Translations under genes and position numbers: made by a program
Notes under the pieces: model-generated
What the model saw: the letters and a program-made list of their open reading frames with translations, nothing else
Told to the model about the DNA's origin: nothing
The model's database searches: none
Shown: in pieces, positions 27,776-36,182 of the stretch
How the letters are laid out: each line of letters begins with the position of its first letter
How positions within the stretch are numbered: position 1 is the stretch's first letter
Assembly: GCF_038096165.1 (NCBI RefSeq)
Contig: NZ_CP151076.1
Location: 5,701,501-5,765,500, forward strand
Reading direction: 5' to 3'
From: Pseudomonas sp. G.S.17
Lineage (GTDB): Bacteria; Pseudomonadota; Gammaproteobacteria; Pseudomonadales; Pseudomonadaceae
Length of the DNA: 64,000 bases

Positions 27776-28663
27776 ATGCAAGCTGCCAACCCGCGTCGCG
27801 GGTATATTCTCGGCCTGAGCGCCTACACCATCTGGGGCCTGTTCCCTCTTTATTTCAAAGCCATTGCCGAAGTGCCATCGGTGGAAATCATCGTCAACCG
27901 AGTGCTTTGGTCGGCGTTGTTCGGCTCTTTATTGCTGATGGTCTGGAAGCATCCAGGCTGGTGGCGCGAGTTACGCGAGAATCCACAGCGCTTCGCGGTG
28001 CTAGCCGTCAGCGGCTCTTTGATCGCCGGCAACTGGCTGGTGTATGTCTGGGCGGTGAATAACGGGCGCATGGTGGAAGCCAGCCTCGGCTACTACATCA
28101 ACCCGATAGTTAACGTGTTGCTGGGGATGGTGTTGCTCGGCGAGCGCCTCAGGCGTCTGCAATGGCTGGCGGTGATTCTGGCTGCAACCGGCGTTGCGCA
28201 ACAGGTCTGGCATTTTGGCAGCCTGCCGTGGGTGTCGCTGGTGCTCGCGCTGACCTTCGGCTGCTACGGGCTGATCCGCAAAAAAGCGCCGGTCGCGGCG
28301 TTGCCGGGTCTGGTGGTGGAAACCTGGTTGCTGGTGCCGCTGGCGGCGGGCTGGTTGCTGCTCAATCCCATGGCGCACAGCGCGCAACCGGAATTCTGGA
28401 CCACCTCCCAGGCGATCTGGCTGGCAGCGGCCGGACCGGTGACGTTGGTGCCCCTGGTGTGTTTCAACGCAGCGGCACGTCACTTGCCTTATACGACGCT
28501 GGGTTTCCTGCAATACGTCGCACCCACGCTGGTGTTGGCGCTGGCCGTGCTGGTGTACGGCGAACAGCTGACCACCGCCACGCTGATCACCTTCGCATTC
28601 ATCTGGAGCGGGCTGGCGATTTATAGCGTTGATGCCTGGCTGACCATGCGCCGCAGGGACTGA
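27776..28663 (+). CDS. rarD: RarD-type EamA family transporter
   Basis: 295 residues with about ten membrane segments in two EamA repeats. The start YILGLSAYTIWGLFPLYFKA and the block VNNGRMVEASLGYYINPIVN are typical of RarD. Members export metabolites or drugs; the RarD name comes from chloramphenicol-sensitivity phenotypes, and the real substrate is not known. Confidence 0.9.
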   Translation: MQAANPRRGYILGLSAYTIWGLFPLYFKAIAEVPSVEIIVNRVLWSALFGSLLLMVWKHPGWWRELRENPQRFAVLAVSGSLIAGNWLVYVWAVNNGRMVEASLGYYINPIVNVLLGMVLLGERLRRLQWLAVILAATGVAQQVWHFGSLPWVSLVLALTFGCYGLIRKKAPVAALPGLVVETWLLVPLAAGWLLLNPMAHSAQPEFWTTSQAIWLAAAGPVTLVPLVCFNAAARHLPYTTLGFLQYVAPTLVLALAVLVYGEQLTTATLITFAFIWSGLAIYSVDAWLTMRRRD

Positions 28664-28680
28664 TCAAAAAACAAACACCC

Positions 28681-28771
28681 CGTTGGAGCGAGGCTTGCCC
28701 GCGAATCAGGCGCCTCGCTGGACCAGATCCACCGCGTTATCGTTCTTCGCGGGCAAGCCTCGCTCCAACGG
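28681..28771. repeat. REP pair, GTTGGAGCGAGGCTTGCCCGCGAA family
   Basis: Near-perfect inverted copies at 28682-28706 and 28746-28771 in the convergent gap between rarD and the ACT-domain gene. The middle part matches the spacer found in the composite arrays at 20546 and 35301. Confidence 0.92.
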
Positions 28772-28788
28772 GTAAAGCTCCAAACAGA

Positions 28789-29307
28789 TCAAAGCTCGGT
28801 GCGCAGCACCAGATCCACCATCAAATCATCCGCCAGGGTTTCCAGACGTTCCTGCAATAGATCCAGAGAAAGCGTCAGCGGTACGCCAAGTATCGCTTCA
28901 GCGTGGAACAGCGGCTCGCTGCTCATGGGCGCGGGATTGACTTCGGTAACCAGCTTTTCGACGTTGACGCCCAGTTTGGTCAGCAACCCGGTGATGTCGC
29001 GGACGATGCCGGGGCGATCATTGCCCACCAGCTCCATGCCAATGGATTTCCAGCCCACCAAAGGTTCGGTGCTGCTTTCAGCAAACAACACACGAATGTC
29101 CTGCTCGGCCAGCGCCTGCAATGCGCTCTTCAATTCTTCCCGGTTATCCGCCGGCACCTGCACACGCACGATCCCGGCGAATTGACCGGCCATTCGCGAC
29201 ATACGGCTTTCCAGCCAGTTGCCGCCATGTTGCGCAATGCAATCGGCGATGCGCTCGACCTGGCCTGGTTTATCCGGTGCAACAACAGTGACGACAAAAT
29301 GATCCAC
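28789..29307 (-). CDS. GcvR-like protein with two ACT domains
   Basis: 172 residues from a GTG at 29307, supported by AAGGAG six bases upstream. Two ACT domains are visible: residues ~1-75 (MDHFVVTVVAPDKPGQVERI) and ~90-165 (SIGMELVGNDRPGIVRDITG). This is the layout of the glycine cleavage repressor GcvR, which binds glycine and blocks the activator GcvA in enterobacteria. In Pseudomonas the partner is uncertain. Confidence 0.85.
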   Translation of the reverse strand: MDHFVVTVVAPDKPGQVERIADCIAQHGGNWLESRMSRMAGQFAGIVRVQVPADNREELKSALQALAEQDIRVLFAESSTEPLVGWKSIGMELVGNDRPGIVRDITGLLTKLGVNVEKLVTEVNPAPMSSEPLFHAEAILGVPLTLSLDLLQERLETLADDLMVDLVLRTEL

Positions 29308-29506
29308 AGGTAACTCCTTCTGCTGACGGGTAGTCGTCGAGCAAGTATAGGCAAGGCTGACAAGAGCACCTCACGACGCTTGAATAACCAGACTGTGTAC
29401 GATTTCCAGATTTAACTGGAACAACTGCGCACGATTTTGAGAACATCCTGCTCTTTATCGTGACCGTCCATGTAAATCCAGTCGCTTGGTGACATATTTA
29501 GTCTCG

Positions 29507-29535
29507 TTTTCACCCGACGGCGCTTCATGTAGTAT
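29507..29535 (+). promoter_or_regulatory. possible sigma-70 promoter of glcB
   Basis: TTTTCA (29507-29512) and TAGTAT (29530-29535) are separated by 17 bases, each matching four of six consensus positions, and would give a leader of about 80 bases before glcB. The rest of the 316-base gap 29308-29623 is fairly AT-rich upstream of it, but I see no other gene or repeat. Confidence 0.35.
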
Positions 29536-29623
29536 GCCGCGTCGCGCACTACACAACGTTGATCCCTAATAAAAGAGCGCTCCCCTTCGAGCGTAAAAAG
29601 CTGAGCAGAGTGAGGCAAGTGCA

Positions 29624-31801
29624 ATGACTGAACACGTTCAAGTCGGTGGCCTGCAGGTCGCCAAGGTGCTGTTCGACTTCGTGAACAACGAAGCGATTCC
29701 CGGAACCGGTCTGAATACTGAAGCGTTCTGGGCCGGTGCAGACAAGCTCATCAACGAGCTGGCACCCAGGAACGAAGCCCTGCTCGCCAAACGTGATGAC
29801 TTGCAGGCGCAAATCGACGCCTGGCATCAATCCCATGCCGGACAGGCTCACGACGCCGCGGCCTATAAAAGTTTCCTTCAGGAAATCGGTTACCTGCTGC
29901 CAGAAGCCGCAGATTTCCAGATCACGACGCAAAACGTCGACGAAGAAATTGCCCGCATGGCTGGCCCGCAACTGGTGGTGCCGGTGATGAATGCCCGCTT
30001 CGCCCTCAACGCGTCGAATGCCCGCTGGGGCTCGCTGTATGACGCACTCTATGGCACCGATGCCATCAGCGAAGCCGACGGCGCCGAGAAAGGCAAAGGC
30101 TACAACAAGGTACGCGGCGACAAGGTCATCGCCTTTGCTCGGGCCTTTCTTGATGAAGCCGCGCCATTGGCTGCCGGCTCGCACGTGGATTCCACCGGTT
30201 ACAAATTGATCGACGGCAAACTGGTGATCAGCCTCAAGGGCGGCAGCAATACCGGCCTCAAGGACGACACCCAGCTGATCGGCTTCCAGGGCGACACCCC
30301 CGCGCCGTTCGCCGTGCTGCTCAAGCACAACGGCCTGCACTTCGAAATCCAGATCGATGCGACCAGCCCGGTGGGTCAGACTGATCCGGCCGGCGTTAAA
30401 GACGTGCTGATGGAAGCCGCGCTGACCACCATCATGGACTGCGAAGATTCCATCGCCGCCGTCGATGCCGACGACAAAGTCGTGGTCTACCGCAACTGGC
30501 TGGGCCTGATGAAAGGCGATCTCGCCGAACAGGTTGCCAAGGGCGGCGAAACCTTTACCCGCACCATGAACGCCGACCGCGTCTACACCGCACCGAATGG
30601 CGAACAAGTCACGCTGCACGGTCGCTCGCTGCTGTTCGTGCGTAACGTCGGTCACTTGATGACCATTGACGCGATTCTCGACCAACAGGGCCAGGAAATC
30701 CCCGAGGGCATTCTTGATGGCTTGTTGACCAGCCTCGCCGCGATTCACAGCCTCAACGGCAACAATACCCGCCGCAACAGCCGCAGCGGATCGGTCTACA
30801 TCGTCAAACCAAAGATGCACGGCCCGGAAGAAGCGGCCTTTACCAACGAACTGTTCGGTCGCATCGAAGATGTCCTCAACCTGCCGCGCAACACGCTGAA
30901 GGTCGGGATCATGGACGAAGAGCGCCGCACCACGGTCAATCTCAAGGCCTGCATCAAGGCAGCGAGCGAGCGTGTCGTGTTCATCAACACAGGTTTCCTC
31001 GACCGCACGGGCGATGAAATCCACACGTCCATGGAAGCTGGCCCGGTCGTGCGCAAGGCGCAGATGAAGGCGGAAAAGTGGATCGGTGCCTACGAGAACT
31101 GGAACGTCGATATCGGCCTGAGCTGCGGCCTGCAAGGTCGGGCCCAGATTGGCAAGGGCATGTGGGCCATGCCGGACTTGATGGCAGCAATGCTCGAACA
31201 GAAAATCGCTCACCCGCTGGCCGGTGCCAACACCGCCTGGGTGCCATCGCCAACCGCTGCTGCGCTGCACGCGTTGCACTATCACAAGGTTGACGTGTTC
31301 GCGCGTCAGGCGGAACTGGCGCAGCGAACCCGCGCATCGGTGGACGACATCCTGACCATCCCGCTGGCCACCAATGCCAACTGGACGCCGGAAGAGATCC
31401 AGAACGAACTGGACAACAACGCCCAGGGCATCCTCGGGTATGTGGTGCGCTGGATCGATCAGGGCGTGGGTTGCTCGAAGGTGCCGGACATCAACGACAT
31501 CGGCCTGATGGAAGACCGCGCGACGCTGCGTATCTCCAGTCAGCACATGGCCAACTGGCTACGTCACGGCGTGGTCGATCAGACTCAGGTGATGGACAGC
31601 CTCAAGCGCATGGCGCCCGTGGTTGACCGACAGAACGCCAATGATCCGCTGTATCGCCCTTTGGCACCGGACTTCGATAGCAATATCGCATTCCAGGCTG
31701 CAGTGGAGCTGGTCATCGAAGGCAGCAAACAGCCGAACGGCTACACCGAGCCGGTCTTGCACCGTCGGCGTCGGGAGTTCAAGGCTAAAAACGGGTTGTA
31801 A
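29624..31801 (+). CDS. glcB: malate synthase G
   Basis: 725 residues, the length of the monomeric isoform G (about 723 in E. coli). Conserved blocks include [24 protein letters not shown] (here [20 protein letters not shown]), [34 protein letters not shown] and [13 protein letters not shown]. It condenses glyoxylate and acetyl-CoA to malate in the glyoxylate bypass and glycolate use. It is monocistronic with GAGG before the ATG. Confidence 0.97.
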   Translation: MTEHVQVGGLQVAKVLFDFVNNEAIPGTGLNTEAFWAGADKLINELAPRNEALLAKRDDLQAQIDAWHQSHAGQAHDAAAYKSFLQEIGYLLPEAADFQITTQNVDEEIARMAGPQLVVPVMNARFALNASNARWGSLYDALYGTDAISEADGAEKGKGYNKVRGDKVIAFARAFLDEAAPLAAGSHVDSTGYKLIDGKLVISLKGGSNTGLKDDTQLIGFQGDTPAPFAVLLKHNGLHFEIQIDATSPVGQTDPAGVKDVLMEAALTTIMDCEDSIAAVDADDKVVVYRNWLGLMKGDLAEQVAKGGETFTRTMNADRVYTAPNGEQVTLHGRSLLFVRNVGHLMTIDAILDQQGQEIPEGILDGLLTSLAAIHSLNGNNTRRNSRSGSVYIVKPKMHGPEEAAFTNELFGRIEDVLNLPRNTLKVGIMDEERRTTVNLKACIKAASERVVFINTGFLDRTGDEIHTSMEAGPVVRKAQMKAEKWIGAYENWNVDIGLSCGLQGRAQIGKGMWAMPDLMAAMLEQKIAHPLAGANTAWVPSPTAAALHALHYHKVDVFARQAELAQRTRASVDDILTIPLATNANWTPEEIQNELDNNAQGILGYVVRWIDQGVGCSKVPDINDIGLMEDRATLRISSQHMANWLRHGVVDQTQVMDSLKRMAPVVDRQNANDPLYRPLAPDFDSNIAFQAAVELVIEGSKQPNGYTEPVLHRRRREFKAKNGL

Positions 31802-31814
31802 ACACGCACCGCGC

Positions 31815-31868
31815 CGTAGGACCGGCTTTAGCCGGGAGGGCAATCTCCCGGCTAAAGCCGGTCCTACG
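31815..31868. repeat. REP palindrome, CGTAGGACCGGCTTTAGCCGGGAG family
   Basis: A perfect 24-base inverted repeat with a very short loop, 14 bases after the glcB stop, likely also its transcript 3' end. Confidence 0.93.
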
Positions 31869-31922
31869 AATCGTGTATCAGTCGGGGCTGCCGAGAAAGA
31901 TCTTCAGCGTTTGCACCGTCCT

Positions 31923-31947
31923 CTTCGGGGACAAGTCCCCTCCTACC
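31923..31947. repeat. single REP, CTTCGGGGACAAGTCCCC family
   Basis: One copy of the GGGGACAAGTCCCCTCCTACC element just before the receiver gene's 3' end. Confidence 0.75.
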
Positions 31948-31963
31948 GGGGTGTATACCCCCT

Positions 31964-32410
31964 TCACACCAACCCCAACTCCCGCTTGACCAACTTCAGC
32001 AACTGCTTGGTGTTGATCGGCTTGAGCAGGAAATCCACCACGCTCAAATGCATCGCATCGATGGCATCGCGCACGTTGGCGTCGCCGGAAATGATGATGA
32101 TCGGCAACGAAGCGCGTTCGGATTCACGCACCTTGCGGATCAGGTCCAGGCCGTTGCATGGGGCCATGCGCAGGTCGGTGATCAGCAGTCCGATGGACTC
32201 CCGCGTTTCGATCAAGTGCATGGCGCTGGTGCCGCCAGCGGCGGTCATACAGCTGATGTCATTGAGGCTGAGAATCTCGGCCAACAACTCACGAGCATCG
32301 CGATCGTCGTCGACGATCAACACCCGCTGCGGCGAATCGGGCAATGCGGCGAGCATCACTTCGTTTAGCGCTTCGCGCTCTTCATCGCTCAAAATATCGT
32401 AATCGAACAT
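31964..32410 (-). CDS. single-domain response regulator
   Basis: 148 residues from the ATG at 32410. After a 28-residue leader comes a receiver domain: acidic pair in RVLIVDDDRDAR, phospho-acceptor D79 in LLITDLRM, and the conserved lysine in VVDFLLKPI. There is no output domain and no kinase next to it, so it probably acts through protein contacts. It is divergent from the cNMP/CBS/DUF294 gene. An upstream reading to 32599 adds 63 low-complexity residues and is not favoured. Confidence 0.88.
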   Translation of the reverse strand: MFDYDILSDEEREALNEVMLAALPDSPQRVLIVDDDRDARELLAEILSLNDISCMTAAGGTSAMHLIETRESIGLLITDLRMAPCNGLDLIRKVRESERASLPIIIISGDANVRDAIDAMHLSVVDFLLKPINTKQLLKLVKRELGLV

Positions 32411-32651
32411 CTGCGCCTGATTCCCTTGCCCTGAGACTGGCAGCCAACCGGACACCTGGCCGGTTACGTCTGCATGCTGTGGTCGGCGTCCTGCCGGCGA
32501 TTGTTTGCTGTCCAAAGCCTTCGCGTAACTGCTTTTTACACCATGCCGCTGGTCGCTAGAAATCTTTTCGTCAATGTAAGACTTACGTCCAATGGGCACT
32601 GTCCGACAAGCGGACGACCATGACCATCAATAAGAAGACGCGGTACAGGTC

Positions 32652-34586
32652 ATGAGCAAAGCGGATGCATTCGCCCAGGCGGGCAAAACAGCGGTGTTGC
32701 AGAACATCCACGGCACCATGCAGTTCCTGCAAAAATTCCCGCCATTCAACCAGATGGAGAGCGCTCATCTCGCGTATCTGGTCGAACAATGCCAGCTGCG
32801 TTTTTACGCGGTGGACGAAAGCATCATCAAGCCTGCTGATGGTCCAGTAGAGCACTTTTATATCGTCAAGCAAGGACGTGTCGTCGGCGAGCGGCCGCAC
32901 ACCGCCAAGGGCGGAACCGAAACCACCTTCGAAATCACCACCGGCGAATGCTTCCCGCTGGCCGCATTGCTGGGCGAACGCGCCACGCGCACCGAGCATC
33001 TGGCGGCCGAAGACACCTTCTGCCTGCAACTGAACAAACAGGCGTTCATCAAGCTGTTCGCGCTGTCGACCACCTTCCGTGACTTCGCCTTGCGTGGCGT
33101 CAGCAGCCTGCTCGACCAGGTGAACCAGCAAGTCCAGCAGCGCGCGGCGGAAACCCTTGGCACCCAGTACTCACTGAACACCCGCCTTGGCGAGCTGGCC
33201 ATGCGGCATCCGGTCATGTGCAGCCCGCAAACGCCGCTGCGTGAAGCCGTGAAACTCATGCATGAACAACAGGTCGGCAGCATCGTGATCGTCGATGCGC
33301 AGCAAGCGCCGCTGGGGATTTTCACTCTGCGCGACTTGCGCGAGGCGGTGGCCGAGATCGATACCGACTTCAGCCAGCCGATCCAGTCGCACATGACCCA
33401 AGCGCCGTTCCACCTCAGCCCGGACGCCAGCGCGTTCGATGCCGCCATCGCCATGACCGGTCGGCACATCGCCCACGTGTGCCTGGTCAAGGATGGGCGG
33501 CTGTGCGGCGTGGTGTCCGAGCGGGATCTGTTTTCCTTGCAGCGGGTCGACCTGGTGCATCTGGCGCGGACCATCCGCAACGCGCCACGCATCGAAAGCC
33601 TGAGCAACCTGCGCGGCGACATCGTGCAGTTGGTGGATCGCATGCTCGCCCACGGCGCGTCCTCGACCCAGATCACCCAGATCATCACCCTGCTCAACGA
33701 TCACACGGTGTGTCGTGTGATCGAGCTGACCCTGGAAGAAAAAGGCGACCCAGGCATTCCGTTCAGCTGGTTGTGTTTCGGCAGCGAAGGCCGCCGCGAG
33801 CAAACGCTGCACACCGATCAGGACAACGGCATTCTTTTCGAAGCCCGGGACTTTGCCGAAGCGACGCAGATTCGGGCGCTGCTGCTGCCGATTGCCGAAC
33901 GCATCAATCAGAGCCTGGCGCAGTGCGGGTTCACGCTGTGCAAAGGCAATATCATGGCGGGCAACCCGGAGCTGTGCCTGTCACGCGTTGAATGGTCCCG
34001 GCGCTTCGCCGCATTCATCCGCGAAGCGACACCAGAGAACCTGCTGGCCTCCAGTATTTATTTCGACTTGCGCGTGGTCTGGGGCGACGAGCACGGCTGC
34101 GACCAGTTGCGCCGTAGCGTGCTGGAACAGGTCGGCGACAATCGGTTGTTCCAGCGCATGATGGCCGAGAACGCCCTGCGCCAACGCCCGCCAGTGGGGC
34201 GCTTCAAGGATTTCGTGCTGGCCCGCAAAGGCAGCGACAAAGACACTCTGGATCTCAAGACCCAAGGCCTGACACCATTTGTCGACGGTGCCCGCTTGCT
34301 GGCGCTGGCCAATGGCATCGAAGCCAATAACACCCTGGAACGCCTGCGCCAACTGGTGGAGCGCGAGGTGATCGACCGGCTGGACGGCGCCGCGTACGAA
34401 GAGGCTTACCACTTCATCCAGCAGACCCGTATGCAGCAGCATCAATTGCAGAGTCGCCAGAACCTGCCGTATTCCAACCGGATCGATCCGGACACCCTCA
34501 ATCATCTGGACCGCCGCATCCTGCGCGAATCCCTGCGCCAGGCCCAACGTCTGCAAACCAGCCTGACCCTGCGCTATCAACTATGA
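32652..34586 (+). CDS. cNMP-binding/CBS/DUF294 nucleotidyltransferase-like protein
   Basis: 644 residues. Residues ~25-145 form a cyclic-nucleotide-binding domain (FYIVKQGRVVGERP), ~180-300 two CBS motifs (MRHPVMCSPQTPLREAVKLM; HIAHVCLVKDGRLCGVVSERDLF), ~330-480 a DUF294 nucleotidyltransferase domain with the GSEGRREQTLHTDQDNGI active-site motif as in GlnD, and a C-terminal DUF294_C helical region. It overlaps the exonuclease gene by four bases, a pairing seen in other proteobacteria, often near acetate permease genes, which are absent here. The nucleotide substrate and target are unknown. Confidence 0.88.
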   Translation: MSKADAFAQAGKTAVLQNIHGTMQFLQKFPPFNQMESAHLAYLVEQCQLRFYAVDESIIKPADGPVEHFYIVKQGRVVGERPHTAKGGTETTFEITTGECFPLAALLGERATRTEHLAAEDTFCLQLNKQAFIKLFALSTTFRDFALRGVSSLLDQVNQQVQQRAAETLGTQYSLNTRLGELAMRHPVMCSPQTPLREAVKLMHEQQVGSIVIVDAQQAPLGIFTLRDLREAVAEIDTDFSQPIQSHMTQAPFHLSPDASAFDAAIAMTGRHIAHVCLVKDGRLCGVVSERDLFSLQRVDLVHLARTIRNAPRIESLSNLRGDIVQLVDRMLAHGASSTQITQIITLLNDHTVCRVIELTLEEKGDPGIPFSWLCFGSEGRREQTLHTDQDNGILFEARDFAEATQIRALLLPIAERINQSLAQCGFTLCKGNIMAGNPELCLSRVEWSRRFAAFIREATPENLLASSIYFDLRVVWGDEHGCDQLRRSVLEQVGDNRLFQRMMAENALRQRPPVGRFKDFVLARKGSDKDTLDLKTQGLTPFVDGARLLALANGIEANNTLERLRQLVEREVIDRLDGAAYEEAYHFIQQTRMQQHQLQSRQNLPYSNRIDPDTLNHLDRRILRESLRQAQRLQTSLTLRYQL

Positions 34587-35296
34587 ATCTGTTTGAATGG
34601 CTGCGGCCGCGTCCGCCAAAACCGACCCTGGAGCACCGCGACAAACAGCGTCTGGCCAACCTTGCGCCCGTCGCGGCGCTCAGCGAAGATTCGCTGCGCA
34701 AGCAACGCTGGGTGGTGTTCGACCTGGAAACCAGTGGCCTGAACATGAATCGCGATCAGGTGCTATCCATCGGTGCCGTGGTGATCGAAGACGGCGCCAT
34801 CGACCTGAGCCAACAGTTCGAACGCACCTTGTTGCGCGTCGACCACAAGCTGAGCCCGGCGGTATTGATTCACGGGCTCGGGCCTAGCGCCATTGCTGCC
34901 GGCAGTGAACCGGTGCAAGCGCTGCTGGATTTCATGGAGTTCGTCGGCAACAGCCCGCTGCTGGCGTTTCACGCGCCATTCGATCAGCACATGCTTGGCC
35001 GGGCCTTGAAGGAAAGCCTCGATTACCGCCTGGAGCAGCGTTTTTTCGACGTGGCGGAAATCGCTCCGATGCTCTTCCCCCAGGCGAATCTGCGCCAGGC
35101 CGGACTGGATGACTGGACCGCCTTCTTTGGCCTGCAAGCCGAAGAACGCCACAACGCCAGCGCCGACGCCCTGGTGACCGCCGAACTGGCGATGATCCTC
35201 TTCAGCCACGCCCGCCGCCAACAGATCGACAGCCCCGCGCAGCTGGAGCAGTGCTTGAGCCAGTGGCGTCGGCGGCAGCGGAGTCATTCGTTTTAA
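34583..35296 (+). CDS. DnaQ-like 3'-5' exonuclease
   Basis: 237 residues. DEDDh exonuclease motifs are present: Exo I WVVFDLETSGLN, Exo II LAFHAPFDQHML, and Exo III with RHNASADALVTAELA. About 45 residues precede the domain. It starts within the last four bases of the DUF294 gene, so the two are translated together. It resembles the Pol III epsilon family but is not the replicative dnaQ by context. Confidence 0.88.
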   Translation: MNLFEWLRPRPPKPTLEHRDKQRLANLAPVAALSEDSLRKQRWVVFDLETSGLNMNRDQVLSIGAVVIEDGAIDLSQQFERTLLRVDHKLSPAVLIHGLGPSAIAAGSEPVQALLDFMEFVGNSPLLAFHAPFDQHMLGRALKESLDYRLEQRFFDVAEIAPMLFPQANLRQAGLDDWTAFFGLQAEERHNASADALVTAELAMILFSHARRQQIDSPAQLEQCLSQWRRRQRSHSF

Positions 35297-35300
35297 CCTG

Positions 35301-35553
35301 CCGCGTTATCGCTCTTCGCGAGCAAGCTCGGCTCCCACAGGTCCAGCGGTCCATTGGAGCGAGGCTTGCCCGCGAACCCGGCGCCTCGGTGCACCAGACC
35401 TACCGCGTTATCGCTCTTCGCGAGCAAGCTCGGCTCCCACAGGTCCAGCAGTCCAGCGGTCCGTTGGAGCGAGGCTTGCCCGCGAACCAGGCGCCTCGGT
35501 GCACCAGACCTGCCGCGTTATCGTTCTTCGCGCGAGAGCCTCGCTCCAACGGG
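35301..35553. repeat. composite REP array, three units
   Basis: The block CCGCGTTATCG recurs at about 35301, 35403 and 35513. The units again join a CTTCGCGAGCAAGCTCGGCT arm to a TTGGAGCGAGGCTTGCCCGC arm through GGTCCAG, the same hybrid structure as at 20546-20821. The second unit carries a small duplication (CCAGCAGTCCAGCGGTCC). Confidence 0.9.
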
Positions 35554-35584
35554 CATAGTTGTTAACAATCCTTGTTAACCAGTC

Positions 35585-36119
35585 TGTGGATAACATGTTC
35601 GCTCATCCCCAAAACCCATACAATCCGCCCTCTCCAGCCCACTGATCGAATTCTGACCAGCGTAAACCCTTGAATTACCGAGCTTCCTGCTGTGGATAAA
35701 CATCCGCCACTCATCAATAGTTGCCCACAAAGTCTGTTGGCGCTTCTGTGGACAAGTTGTTCGCTAACCGCTGCACGCCTTTAATTACTTGCCCTCCAGA
35801 CAATCGTACAAAAAACAATCAATCGCTGTCGAATAAGCAGCATCCCGGTTTGTCCACCGCTAAATACAGCCATTTCAGTAGTTTTCCACAGATGAAACCC
35901 GATCCCCGCAAAGTTGCCCCCAAACTCTGTTGGCGCTTCTGTGGATAAGGTGTTTGCGGTCCTCTACACACCTTTAAAACCGTGGCCTTTCGGGGATTGA
36001 TCAAATAATAGGCAATAGCTGTCCAGAAGTGACAATCTGGATAAGTCACGGTTTTTTATTAGGTTTTTTGGGGCTTCAGACGGGTTTCCCACAAGGACTG
36101 CGGGCGACTCTGTGGATAA
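35585..36119 (+). other. cluster of co-oriented DnaA boxes in a degenerate repeat
   Basis: Four exact TGTGGATAA sites (the complement of the DnaA box TTATCCACA) lie at 35585, 35691, 35940 and 36111, all in the same direction. Near-matches are TGTGGACAA at 35747 and, reversed, TTTTCCACA at 35882 and TTGTCCACC at 35849. Three boxes sit in a longer repeat with GTTGCCCACAA ahead and TGTTGGCGCTTC directly before the box (35719, 35912, 36084). The stretch is visibly richer in A and T than its neighbours and has no credible gene. dnaA and gyrB are not nearby, so it is probably not oriC. Confidence 0.7.
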
Positions 36120-36141
36120 GTTGTTGGTATCTACGTATAAC

Positions 36142-36163
36142 GTGTGGGAGCTCGCTCCCACAC
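36142..36163. repeat. short REP-like palindrome downstream of gbcA
   Basis: GTGTGGGAGCTCGCTCCCACAC lies 20 bases after the gbcA stop codon and could end its transcript. It looks like a collapsed TGTGGGAGCGAGC REP pair. Confidence 0.65.
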
Positions 36164-36182
36164 TGGGCCTATCAGATTTACC

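Noticed and set aside
29549..31546. Open frame of 665 codons antisense to glcB
   Set aside because: Same bias artefact. glcB is full length and well conserved, and the antisense product resembles nothing.
35585..36119. Chromosomal origin oriC
   Set aside because: The usual Pseudomonas markers (dnaA, dnaN, recF, gyrB, rpmH) are absent on both sides, and all boxes point one way without a clear AT-rich unwinding block.
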